From assembly GCA_023634235.1 (NCBI GenBank), contig JAMKCF010000004.1, positions 10,268,702 to 10,332,701 on the forward strand: a stretch of 64,000 nt of DNA, given 5' to 3'. Numbering within the stretch: position 1 is the stretch's first letter; the number at the start of each line of letters is the position of its first letter. Under the pieces are notes generated by a model. It did no database searches. It was given only the letters and a program-made list of their open reading frames with translations, and was not told where the DNA came from. A program made the translations under genes and the position numbers. Source of the DNA: Pisaster brevispinus. Lineage: Eukaryota; Echinodermata; Asteroidea; Forcipulatida; Asteriidae. Positions 1 through 11,398 of this stretch are shown here, in pieces.

Positions 1-298
1 AAAGATATTGAGGTCTATGTCCGAAATTAACAAGAAGAACTCACACTTTTAAGCAAAATCAAGACATAATTCTTACAGACTGCAGTTAAGCTAGCGTGTG
101 GCGCCACACCAAATTTTTTGGACTTGTATAGAACTGAAATGCCTGACCCCGTGATAAGCAAATGTTATTTGAGCTTACCGGCCGCAGTCCTTCTGAATCC
201 TTCACTTTGGCAATTGGATGAAGGATTTGGGACTGTAGGGGTTAAGAACCAAACTAACTGCTCTGATCATGTGAACTTATTGATGACCTCTGACCTAC

Positions 299-3200
299 CT
301 TTTCAGTGACATCTGACCCCTCCTGCTTCAGGCTAGCCACAAGGCCCTGCACGACCTTGTCCATGGAGCGATTCTCCGTATCCAGCTTCTTCAAGGTACT
401 CTGGAACCCTGGGAACAAATGCAAGCGGATGAAAAAGTTAAATATCCAATTGTGGCAAAGACAATCTGCCTGGTGGTCCGGTCCTTGGATACCAACTACA
501 GCATCGCCGTTCCCATGAGGTGACCAACATGCTCCACATCCACAAATTCTTTGATTGGAGAATATCACAGTTGAGTGTGAACTATTTTTCAAATTCCGTT
601 CCGTGTAGGAGTGTACTTGGATGAGACATTCCAGACCTTTATCTGAATTCAGACCTTTTGATGTCTGCATGGTGACAACAAGAACTACTATCTTCAGATA
701 CAAAGAACTCCTCCTCTTTGATCTACTTCTCTAGCTTTAAGGATACTGTTCCAAGGAGCTCCTTGAAATCTAAACCTCCAGGGGTTACCAAAAGGTGGGC
801 AACATAAGATCCTAGTTGCAGCCCCTTTTTTTCAGCAATGACTCTCACCCATGACTTTATCAAAGGTGGACCTGATTTTAGCATATCTCGATATACTTAT
901 GACTTAACTCCAACAGTATAGTACTGTAAACTTATAGCCAAAATGTGCCTCCAAAATAAAAATAATAATAAAAAAAAGGGGTGGATAGACAATCAGCAAA
1001 TTTGTGTCCACGATGTAATAAAAAATATATATATATAATTCTAGCAGTTAATCTAGTAAGGTTATAATAATCTTTAATGTGTTGTTGTGGTTCTGAAAAG
1101 AAACTGGTTTAAGACCCGATGTTTCTATCAGTATGGTCCAATCGTTTTCAGGAGAAACTCAACACCCAAACTGTTGGACTCCGACTATGGTGGTATGCCT
1201 GATTCCATGTCCAATACAATCAGTTGCTATTGCCGACTTCAATGCAGAAACAATTTTTTTTTTGCAATGATTTTGTTTACGGCAGTCTGAAGGATGTTAT
1301 CTACCTTGAGAGTCTTTACTGGACTTGTACTTGTTGATGGCGTCATCATAGCTGGAGTACAGAGCTCTCTTCTTCTCCACCTGGTCAATAACATTGTCCA
1401 CCAAGCTAGCGATACGCATACGAGACTCACTCACTTCATCCTGAACGAAATAGAAGCAAAAACCAACACCATAATGAGCTGGGCCCAATTTCATAGAGCT
1501 GCTTAGTGGGCCTATTTAATGCTTACTGTGTGATTTCCATTTCATACTGCTAGTAACCGTATGTATGGGAAAAAGCACGCTAACCTTCTGGGGACTAACG
1601 TAAGCAAACCAATGATGTAACGATGCAATTTCATGGTAAATGCGCAAGCTGGCTGCACCGATCAGGAAGATATTTAGAATTACATTCAACATAATAGGGA
1701 CGAAGTTTCCATATAATCAGGGAGATTTTCAAATTTGTTCATCAGGGAATGGTCTGCAGAATCGGGGAGAGTTGGCAGTTCTGTTAATGACCACAACCTC
1801 ACCTTAGTGATGGAGAAGTCAAGCCGTACGATGATGATGACGGTGATGAAGAGGATGAAGAAAGCACCCACAACAAGGAGAGGTTCCTGGAGAAGGAGAA
1901 CCTTGTTGAAGGTGTAGTGGAGCTGCAATCAATCAGATCAATTAAATAATAATAACATCATTTGCTTCTTAAATAGCTCTCAAATCCGTCACTATGTGAC
2001 ATTCATGGCATTCCAACACTATTATTACCCCATGTCATTTGGCCATTTATTTCATTCCTTAAACCATCTAAGCTCCTTTAGGAATATACAGCCTGTGCTG
2101 CCAAATATGTAGCACACCAAGCTAAACTAAACAAGAACCATCTCTGCCCTCACAGGTACCCATTTACCCAAGTGAAGAGAAGCAATTATAGTCAAGTGTC
2201 ACGATCGGGATTTGAAGCCAGCACCGGATGATGCAGCCACCAAAACTGGAGTCCGATCCACTAAACCACTCGGCCACAAACTCTTTGGTTACTACATGTG
2301 CCGAGCTTGTGCAGTTTGCTGCATATTTATCAGAATGTAAAACCACATCACATAAATAAAACAATAAAAACCTTAAAACTGTATCAATGCAGAGCACCCA
2401 GGTAGCCAGAAAATGTGTTTTTGTAAATTGGTAATCATTTTCTATGTCTATAAGTACCCATCTCATTTGCGATTTAGAGACTTTTGTAAAGGAAATTCAA
2501 CGCAGCAAAAAATATGTTGATAGGCCTTGCTAACTATAATTAGAAAGTGTTTTGATTCGCCTGCACCCATTTTATCTCGCATTTGGCAAGAGAGAGAACA
2601 CTTAGGTAAAAGTCTGGATATCATTTACATTTTTCCACAAATTTCGTACTTCTTCTTACTGGACCAACTGACTCTTTCTTATCTACTAATAATATTGTCT
2701 AACAGACTTACCTCAAAATCAGCAATGTGCTGCTCTACCAGGTTGGTCTTCTTAGCGACAATGACCGGGCGACCGATGGTGTCCAGGTAGGTGTAGTGGA
2801 CCTCATCCGGCTTGCGCTCAATCTCAAAGGACGTCTTGAGATCAATGTCCCTGAAGGAAAAGAATTCAGGTTAGCAGCTTCAATGTAGTAGCTTGAATGG
2901 TTATTTGTAAGTTTCCTAACCTACATCACAATTAGCCCGCTGGTTTGTGAGCTAATTGCTCGGTGATTTATTTATTTAATCAGGCTTTGAAGAAAGGTTA
3001 CAATACAAATACAGCAGAATAAAAAACCCCAATCAAACCAAGAAATGCAAAAACAGAGGAATAAGTAAACTAAGCAAACTAAATCTAAGAGAGCAATCCC
3101 TGTAAAAAAAATGTACAAAAAACTGTCAAAAACACATCATGATTATAAACACTTTTATGAAAGCATTTCCAATTGGTTGTTTGCAGACCTGATGTTAAAA

Positions 3201-6200
3201 TCCTAAGTACCTATTACATAAAGTTCCATTTGAGTCATTTATTTGGGAAAAGCTGTGCCCAGTATTCTAAACCCTCGGCCCTTTGTGTCACGGCTTAAGA
3301 ACCTTTTGTGTCCTCCACTCAAAATGATTGGACTTGGATAAGATCGGTATGCCTGGCTCAGAGATAGCCAGGTGATAGCTAAGCATCCAATGTTGTCCTC
3401 TACAGAGACTGAGGGTGGGCAACTAGGGGCCAACAAGGCACTGTCAGTGACACCCTGTGCTCAAGGCTAACCAGGTGGTTCTGAGGGTGCTGAAACGTAT
3501 GAAGAGGCCAGTTAGGCAAGCTATGTCCTACATGGGGGGTACTAAAGAAAGATACAGGACCAGAGACGGCCAACGAGCTTGCCAACCTTATGGGGGACTC
3601 GAGGGAAAAGAGGCAGTCATATTAGAGCCCAGTCAAATTGTCCAAAATCTGAAAAATTTATGAACAGGATTTTGAAGAACTTGGTAGGGTCAGGGTTCAT
3701 GAAATGTTGTGGTGTGACGTTGTGTAGGAAATCAGTGCCCACAATTTCCAGGGAATTTGATAAAGACAGTTGCCGATAAATTAGTCTTGAATTACACTTT
3801 GTTAGTTGAGCACATAACCTAGATGCAGTCAGGTCACTAGACTACTATTTATGGTCAGCCAAATTGCGTAGAATTCTGTGAACTTACTTGCATCCTTCAG
3901 GGAGGATTATTTTGACTGTAAGCTCATCAACGATCATGTCATCGAAGACATGGTCCAAAACTCGCATCTTTAAGACGTACTTGTCCCCTATGGAGAGAGA
4001 GGAAAAAAAACACCCACATTTTCAGTAAGGATGAGATTAACTTCCATAAATTGTGAAATAATTTTTTAATGGAAAGTGTTCAAGAGACAGTACAATAGGA
4101 AACATTTGGACAAAGTAATCACATGTTATTTAGCTCTTAGGAAGCATCTCAAATGTTAGGCACATTCTAGGCCCCAAAGAACGTTTTCTTTGAGCACACG
4201 CCCGCAATTTATTGGACTGCCAGAATGTTCCGAAAGACCGCATCATTGTGCTGAAGTACGGGAGCAATCCTACGCGAGTAAATACGCCCAGCAGTATTTT
4301 GACTATTTAAATGGAATGTTCCGGCAGTCCAACAGAACAGTCAATGTGCACGCGCTGGAATACTTATCCGATCCTATCAAAAACATTCCTACCGTTCACA
4401 ATTTTGAGACGATCCCTTAGATAAATATAATCTGGTCTGGCAATGTTTTTATAGCAACAAACTCAATTTTGTGGGCATCTGACAAATTATGACTTGCCAA
4501 ACAAAGTGATGAAGTAATGTAAAATCCACAGGAAAAAACAGTTGGGAATCGAACCCATCAACCCTCCTGCTGATTGACCATTCCAAACCATTCAAAAATC
4601 CATTCCTCACACTTGCCCATATCTTTGTACAAACTCTATAGCTTTCTCATTGGATCAAAGTGTACACAACCAGGCATGATCAGAGAAGTGTGTAAATGGT
4701 TTCGGATGGTGGAACAATGAGCTCAACAATCTACAAGATTGTAGGAGGGTTAATTTTGGTTATGTTAGAGCAGATGTCTGTAAGACTTCAACAATAAGCT
4801 TGGGCAAGGACTAAAGGAACTCACTCACTCAAAGTTATAATAGAATCAATAAAGGGCAACATTCCATCAAGTGTTCTACATTAAATTTGCAAGAAGAAAA
4901 TTATTGCAAAGATTTCAAATGTATCCTTTTGGCTGAAGAGATAGAAGGTGCTCTCAGCTATCTACTACCCCATCAACCAAGACTTACCAGAGTTGTAGAG
5001 ATTCTCATAGCTGGGTAGGTTGTACCCGATGAGGTAGTGGGTCTTCCATCCACCAAACAGGGGGAATCTAGGCCGGAGCTCCAGCTCAACGTGGTCGTCA
5101 TGCTCCAGCAGGTTACTGGTGGAGATGTTGCCGATCTCGTCACGGTAGTACACATCTTTAGCCGAGGCAGGCAAGAAGGTCTGTAGGATGCAGATGCAGA
5201 TTTAAAAATTCATACAATTTTTTATTATTATTCTGGATCGATTCCAAGTGCTGACCCAATTTACCTGACGCCATCAAACGATAAATCTTGTTTGTTTAAA
5301 AACACTAGTTCAAAAGTTTAGGATAACATTCAAATTTCACTTCACTTTCCACCATTCAAAAAAAAAAGGTAATAAAATTCCAGGGGTATTCCTGAGAATG
5401 TTAAAACAAAAATCCCATCCATCTGACTCACCTTGTAAGATTTAATTGATGAGTAGCCGTCCTGAGTCCTCTGGTAGTCGTACCGAGAGAACGATCCCTT
5501 CAGCTTGGCCCCGGAGTGGTAGACATCGTAGGTCTCTTCCACTGCGATGTTTCCCCAGTGAGACACCTCGATGAGACGGGTCATGCTGGTCACCACCAGG
5601 AACTGGTTGTTGTTCTCGTAGTGGATCCGGATTTTCTCCTGCAGAGGCAAAACAGATCCAAAATTAAGAATATTCCGGGGCGTGAAGTTGGGGCGGGATT
5701 TTGTAAAAACAAGATCGCATAGCTTGAAGCTCAAAATTGTTACCGTACCAATTGTTTTAAAAAAGACCATAATCAAAGTAAGAAAAACTAGCTACGTAGT
5801 TTAACATAAGCAATAAACTGTAGATATTTGTCAGACTAAATATCAAAATATAAAATCCTTCTACACAGCGAGGTATTATTATTCAATTGGAAAACCCAAG
5901 ACTGCCTGACTTGTTCATGAGTTTACTGGTCAGATGCTTACACAAGACCGCTGGGCTTGTAGCTCAAAACTTTTACTGGACCAGAAAATTTGTTACAAGA
6001 CCGGAATCAAAATGAAAAGAACACTCTACACAGTTTCACATTTGAGCTGTTTTTGTACCAAGCGCTAAGAGAAGATTTATGAAGTTTTTCTTGTGGGTAA
6101 TACTTCAATACTCAATTGATCAGTTTAAATTAAAAAATACAGTGACGCATTATTATTCAAAAACACAAGACCGCCGGACTTGTACGGTCATAAGTTTACT

Positions 6201-9200
6201 GGCCCGGCATTAAAATCACTGGCCTCGGGCCTGCGGTCCAGTGTCAAATTCGAGCCCTGTGCTTACATAGCAAGCACCCTTGTTTACAGGTTTCCACAAG
6301 CTTGCGAGCTACAGTGATTTAGTTCCTTTATGAGGCATCCTTGATTTCATTACCAGAAATATATATAATATTGCTACGATTACTATTACTATTACTACTA
6401 CTTCTACTAATATTGCATTATATCAATTGATAACACACACACAAACAAGCTCTAATAACAAAACTCACCACAGCCAGTGCCTCCACATTTTCATAAGGTC
6501 CATACGTGATGACAGCATCATTTAAGGTCACCGGGTTGACCTTGCTGTAGAACTCCAGCGTTGATGAGGCCAACTTGACCTCAGTGGTCTGAGACTCGGT
6601 CAGGTATGGTGTGTAGAAGTAGGCGCTGCCAGTGTACTCCATGAATTGCTTCTCACTCTGCTGGATCTGGGCAGGGTAAGGGCGGAGGGCTTTGGTGAAG
6701 ACAACGTCCACGACAACTTCAACCTCGTCTCCGGCAGCTAGGCTCTTATCAAGGCTGACCCTGAAGAAGGTTCCAGCACTAGACACAAAAGATGAAATTA
6801 TTTTTATAGAACATTACATATTACATATTACTCTACCTCATACATATTCATGATCCAGAGTTGGATTCTCACTGGTCCATTCACCATCACGTGCAAGATG
6901 CGATTTTTGCTGTTTACCCAAAGTGGGTACCAGTGTTCACGCTCAGGGTAAATTATTATGCGAAGTAGACTGTAGCATGTGCAACAGTCTATTACACGTG
7001 TGCTTTACAAAGGAACTTCACCCCAGGAACTAACTTGTCAACTTCCAATACCTCAGGAAGCTAATATCGACTATCCACCCTGAAACTATGCTACAATTGA
7101 AAAGTATGATTCTTTGAAAGGATTCCAGAACCTCTGATAGAAGTGTAAGGTACATGAGAATGAACCAGGTACTCACAACTAAATTAGATCTTTGAGATAC
7201 TTGAAAATGCTAACATAAAAAACAACTTGTTGGTCGGTCAGTTATAGATTAATCTTGATGAATGCAAAAAGTAACTCTTGTCTTTGTCAACACGAGTCAG
7301 GTCTCTAATTGCAACTTCAGCGCAGTTGCGATAATCATAACCCTGAATTCCCCTGACTGTCGCAGACCAGAGAATTTTGACAAAACAGGTGAAGATTTAG
7401 CAAATTTGTTTAAACCTTTTTTCCCACAACATTTTAAATCTATCCAATCAGGTACATTTATATTGTTGGAAAAAAGTTGTCAAATTTGCCAAATTTTTAA
7501 CACACGGTTCGTTGTAGCTCTTAGGTCTAAGGTACATGACCAAGAGCTACGATGATTGCAACTAGTTTCAGTGGTAATAATCAATCTTTTCAACCACAGA
7601 GGAAGGTCTTTGTACTACACTTTGAACATTACCTCTGTCCAGCGACATCAGCCTGAGCTACTTTCAACACCTTCTTTTCATCACCATCTGGTTTGACCTG
7701 CAATCAAAACAATGTGAAAGAAACTGTTATGATCCTGTTCTTGTGCTAGTCGTAACCTCTGAACATCTGGAGGATCACAGTTTATGATTTTGACAATCCA
7801 CTAGTCAACACGGATTAACCACTTCACTTCAGATGATGTCTTTTTCCGCAAATTTGTCTTGGGACAGATTTACGATGAATGTTTTTTACTCTCCCGCAAC
7901 AACTTTGGATTTTCCTCTTTTGCTGACAGCCGCACGGGGTGATATTTCTATCCACCCAGATCTTCTATTGTGTAACGTGCACAGGCAGGCACCAATCGTG
8001 TGATATGCTTTGTGCAAAGAGCGACAACAGGTTCTGGAAAACATGCCTTGTAAAATCCCTTTCCGGGGTCATTGTGTCACCCACAATTCTAGACTTTATT
8101 CCTATTGTACAAATGTGGCATACAAGAATGGACAGGCTACCACCAGTCTACTACCATTGTTTGTCATTATTTGTTTGGCAGGTCCAAGCGTTCCAAGATT
8201 CGAGGATACCATTGCAGATTTTCGGCTATGGCTCAATGGCCGAAGTTCTGCGAATCATGGCGAGTGCCTACAAAATTTTCTCAAATGACAAACCCTGGAA
8301 CTAATTAGTTTTAAGAACCCTCATCCTCTTTCCTTTTCAAGTGAGGATTTCATTGCCGCAACAACATTTTCAGAGGAAAACAATTACTCAAGAAGCTCAA
8401 AAAAGTTACGAAAATAACACGGGAAGGCACAGAATGTTTTTGTTTAAATATCGACATGGAAAATTGGAAGTGGTTAAGGGAAGAACACAGGATTCTCAGT
8501 CATGTAATGTGGAAATGTCTCATGCACTTTCTCTGTAAAGATTTCAGATTGAAGCAAGCCCTAAAAAGAAAAGCAGGGGTAATAATTTTATAAAAACACT
8601 AACAGAAGTAAACAACAATAAACGTTGTTTACAACACATACAGTGACAAAACAAATAACAAGTAAATTTAAATTTTCTTAATATTTATGCCATAAATTGC
8701 TAAATTAAATTTAAAAAAAGAAAAAAAGATGAGCACTGAATGAATCTTATTTTAATGTTATCGTCTCTTCCACTACTTACAATTGAGACCCCCAAAACAT
8801 ATTTATTCTCAGTAAATAAGAATGATCAATGGCCGAAAGTTTAACAATAATATAGAGACCAACTTGAGTAATTGACTAAAGAAGGAGTGTAAAATTATTT
8901 CTTGCCCCTCCCACACGTATAATAATGTACACAACACAAGCCACAGAATGTACAGTACATGCAGTAGGGCAGGGCAACAACAACATCCAGTTAAACTCGG
9001 GAATCAATTTGACTTCCTTCATGTTAGTATCACAAATATTGGAAGGAATAAATTATGATCAATTAAAGTGTAGGTCTAGCACTAAGAAAATATCCTCATA
9101 ATATTAAATAATAAAATTTAAAAATTCTTCCTCATCCATCAATTTAGACTCGGATAAAAAAATTTAAACAACAAATTGAAAATAAAAACACTGACCAAAT

Positions 9201-9508
9201 AAAAACTGAGACAGTAACGCATACATTATTAGTTGTTCTAAACAAAACGAAAACGAACCTACCCCACCAATAAATGAAAGAAAGGCGGCTTTCTTCGGCT
9301 CCACAGCAACAAGGAAGCTTTTGACGGCCGAAGAACCATCGTTTCTCAGAGTTATTGCCGAGTTGATTTTTACAAGTTGGGAAACGAGATCGACTGTTCT
9401 TTCTACGTTCACATTCACCAAATCAGGGTTGATTTTCTCTTGTTTTGCAGCAAAAACACTGGCAAGAATGCCAAGCATTAAAAGAGAAAAAATCACGGTG
9501 GATTTCAT
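299..9508 (-). CDS. RPN1: Ribophorin I, oligosaccharyltransferase subunit 1 (3' end off window)
   Basis: This is the ER membrane subunit of the oligosaccharyltransferase complex, which transfers the lipid-linked glycan to Asn of nascent proteins. Ten coding exons are read on the minus strand: 9508-9263, 7697-7633, 6778-6469, 5638-5432, 5180-4988, 3987-3888, 2850-2712, 1922-1803, 1440-1305 and 408-299. All have AG/GT borders and consistent phase, giving 542 residues. The ATG at 9508 opens a signal peptide (about residues 1-20). Conserved blocks include [42 protein letters not shown] and [12 protein letters not shown]. One transmembrane helix lies at about residues 435-455, followed by a cytosolic tail. 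The human protein is 607 residues, so about 65 C-terminal residues must lie left of position 1. The exon 10 donor at 298-297 supports a further exon. No break or frameshift is seen. Confidence 0.97.
2146..2286 (-). mobile_element. SINE family A fragment
   Basis: On the minus strand this reads GGCCGAGTGGTTTAGTGGATC, then a CAAATCCCGATCGTGAC box B region, and AATTGCTTCTCTTCACTTGG. It is the same head and body as the copy at 49293, inserted in RPN1 intron 7. Confidence 0.7.
4559..4751. mobile_element. TAACCCTC-type TIR element, short form
   Basis: Left end CAACCCTCCTGCTGATTG with AACCATTCAAAAATCC; right end ACAAGATTGTAGGAGGGTTA. Inside are AACCATTC and AATGGTTTCGGATGGTGG. Same family as the 55926 copy; it lies in RPN1 intron 5. 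Confidence 0.7.
5940..6245. repeat. Interspersed repeat in RPN1 intron 3
   Basis: Its blocks (GGGCTTGTAGCTCAAAAC, TACTGGACCAG, AAGACCGGAATCAAAATGA, AGCGCTAAGAGAAGATTTATG) recur at 57556-57770. The element type cannot be identified. Confidence 0.6.
6822..7015 (-). repeat. Reverse copy of the 14884 repeat
   Basis: CCTCATACATATTCATGATCC, GGTCCATTCACCATCACGTG and AGTAGACTGTAGCATGTGC are the counterpart blocks of the 14884 copy. It lies in RPN1 intron 2. Confidence 0.65.
7310..7562. mobile_element. TIR element in RPN1 intron 2
   Basis: Left TTGCGATAATCATAACCC and right TAGCTCTTAGGTCTAAGG, CATGACCAAGAGC, ACGATGATTGCAACTA. A second copy lies at 50484-50716 with AATTGCGATATTGTAACCC and the same GTAGCTCTTAGGTCTA block. 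Confidence 0.6.
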
Positions 9509-9760
9509 GGTTGGTTGGGGTAAGGATGGTACAGGATTATGAGGATTGAAAAACCATCCGAACTACCGATCCCCTACACGGATCGCAAAGGATGCAGACG
9601 CCGAGTTTTGTACAACAACGTAAAACCGTCTGGATGCCGCTTAATAGATCATGAACGAAAAAGAAGAGTCGGGGCATAGACCATTCACATTCGCCAGGCA
9701 CCGGCGGCCACGTAGACGTGTACATGTGTCAAAAGTGGATAAATCACTTCCGGGTCATTT
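9509..9760 (-). promoter_or_regulatory. Probable RPN1 promoter / 5' UTR with ACGTG motifs
   Basis: The 250 bases upstream of the RPN1 start are more GC- and CpG-rich than the surrounding AT-rich DNA. At 9708-9720 the plus strand reads CCACGTAGACGTG, which gives two ACGTG cores resembling the unfolded-protein-response elements bound by XBP1/ATF6. RPN1 is an ER glycosylation gene of the kind regulated by that response. No TATA box is evident. Promoter function is inferred from position and composition only. Confidence 0.35.
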
Positions 9761-10136
9761 AAGTTTATCAAACCTTTTGACCTGTAATATTGACCTCTCC
9801 TGTCTGGGGTTCCGGTTAATTGGTGAATCGAATGGCGCGCTAAGACTGTGTGAAGTTTCTTGTTAGGCAGTGCTGTTGGCCGGCATACTAAACCAAGTTT
9901 TATAAAAGAGGTAAATATAGAAATATGCTTAACATAGATTGTATATATAATGAGATTTGAGTGCCGTTCAATATTTGTTGATGTTAGTTTGGAAAGATAT
10001 TTTCGGGGAGTTTTCTAAACAGCAACTAATCCGAGCTCAGGCGAGCATTCGACTTTGACTCAGGTTTGAGTTTGAGTTGTTGAGTCTTCTGTCTGATGAG
10101 GAGTGCTGTGTTTTGCATGTGTCGTGTGTTAAGTTG

Positions 10137-10370
10137 GGAGTTGAGAAATAGACTGTGTGACTGCGAGTGTGACTGTGACTATGTGATTGATTGTGAGACA
10201 CTGTCAAAGTGCCAGTGCCACACTCACACAGTCATGACAGTGTCAACATGGTCAAAGCATGACCAGATCACTTGACTCGCACTGCATGATGATGGTCAGT
10301 GTCACTGTCACTCACTGTCAGTCACCTGGTCACAGTGTCACTGTCCATGCTGTCACTGTGTCACTGAAAA
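10137..10370. repeat. Cryptic GTGAC/GTCACTG simple repeat
   Basis: This stretch is built from many overlapping copies of TGTGACTG, CAGTGTCA and CACTGTCAC on both strands, so it can pair with itself. It is irregular rather than a clean tandem array. A similar but shorter GTGACTGTGACTGTG stretch lies near 53160, upstream of the IRAK4-like gene. Confidence 0.6.
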
Positions 10371-10793
10371 ACCTGTGCTATGGATGGGCATGGCTTTGCC
10401 TGCGCCTGTGTTGCAGGACTTCTGATCTGCTCAATTTGGACCACTAATTAATTACTAAAGGCAAAGCATGCTAAGTAAGTTCAGCAGAAGCCGGTGATCT
10501 TGCCTCCTCAAGGGCCCAACTACCTGGCAAGCTCGCCCCTAGGACGTCAGTGTCTGTTGCAGTTGCACGTTACGTATGCAACAGAGGAGTCCAACCTGGC
10601 TGGGCTAGCTCGCCCCCAACAAAAGTCACCCCAACCAAACAAGCTCGCTCTTCTTGGTAATGGTAGTGTTAGTCTCGCCTCATACTTTTATTATAGAAAG
10701 CAAATTGTTTTGGAAAATGTGCCCCCAACCTAACTGCCACTTTTGTTTATTCATTTACAATGACAAATATATAATAAATAAAAACTAAGCTTG

Positions 10794-11013
10794 GGGTACA
10801 ATCATTTATAAAAACTCTTTTAGAAGAAGAGTTGGCTCTTCTAAGAAGAGCCGATGTGGTTTTGAAGTTTTTTAACAGTTCACTCTGCTCATCTTCAGGA
10901 GATGAGCATAAGGAACTAAGACGAGCAGAGGGTACTGTTTGAAATGCTGAGACCAAACTTGCTCTTCTCAGGGCCAACTCTCCTCTCAAAAGAGTTTTAT
11001 ACATGATTGTACC
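10794..11013. mobile_element. Palindromic MITE, about 220 bp
   Basis: The left end (GGGGTACAATCATTTATAAA, then AACTCTTTTAGAAGAAGAG) recurs as an imperfect reverse complement at the right end (CTCTCCTCTCAAAAGAG, TTTTATACATGATTGTACC). The similarity continues inward on both arms to a central GCTCATCTTCAGGAGATGAGC at 10888-10908. The whole element therefore folds as one long hairpin. The reading frame across it (10747-11055, minus) appears to be a by-product of the palindrome. No transposase is encoded. Confidence 0.75.
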
Positions 11014-11398
11014 ACCAGCAAGTTTACTGTAGTCTTTTCTTATGAACCACACCATGCAAAGCTTTTAACACTTAAAATCATAATGCCAATGGCATCTTAT
11101 TTACCCAGATATGATTGAATTGTGCTCATAATGAGTGGAAAGGTGGCAGTAGGACTGGGCTTCTAATTCCCATTATTGATGAGTTTATTACTTGGTCATT
11201 TTTCAAATTATTAAGATTCCAAAGAAAGATTCCTTAAAAGTATAAACCAGTACCCCGCATTCATCAGAAGCCACAAGACTCAATGGTAATATGTCAAAGT
11301 TTACTAAGCCGACTTGGTTGATAATTGATTAGATTTGGACTTCTTTTTGATTTACAGGAGAATCCTATTATTTCAGTGTATTTTCAAGGCAGAGTAGG

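Larger units (their letters stand above)
9761..11398. other. Divergent intergenic region between RPN1 and IPO9
   Basis: About 1.6 kb separates the two head-to-head genes. It contains a GTGAC/GTCAC-rich stretch at about 10137-10370 and a palindromic element at 10794-11013. An acceptor-like TTTACAG ends at 11357, about 40 bases before the IPO9 ATG, so IPO9 may have an upstream non-coding exon here. No further gene is seen. Confidence 0.6.

Noticed and set aside
1..298. The final exon of RPN1
   Set aside because: I looked for the remaining C-terminal sequence on the minus strand and found none; the exon 10 donor indicates that it lies left of the window.
10747..11055. A 102-residue minus-strand reading frame that looks protein-like
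   Set aside because: It lies almost exactly over the palindromic element at 10794-11013; its sequence mirrors itself and matches no family I know.
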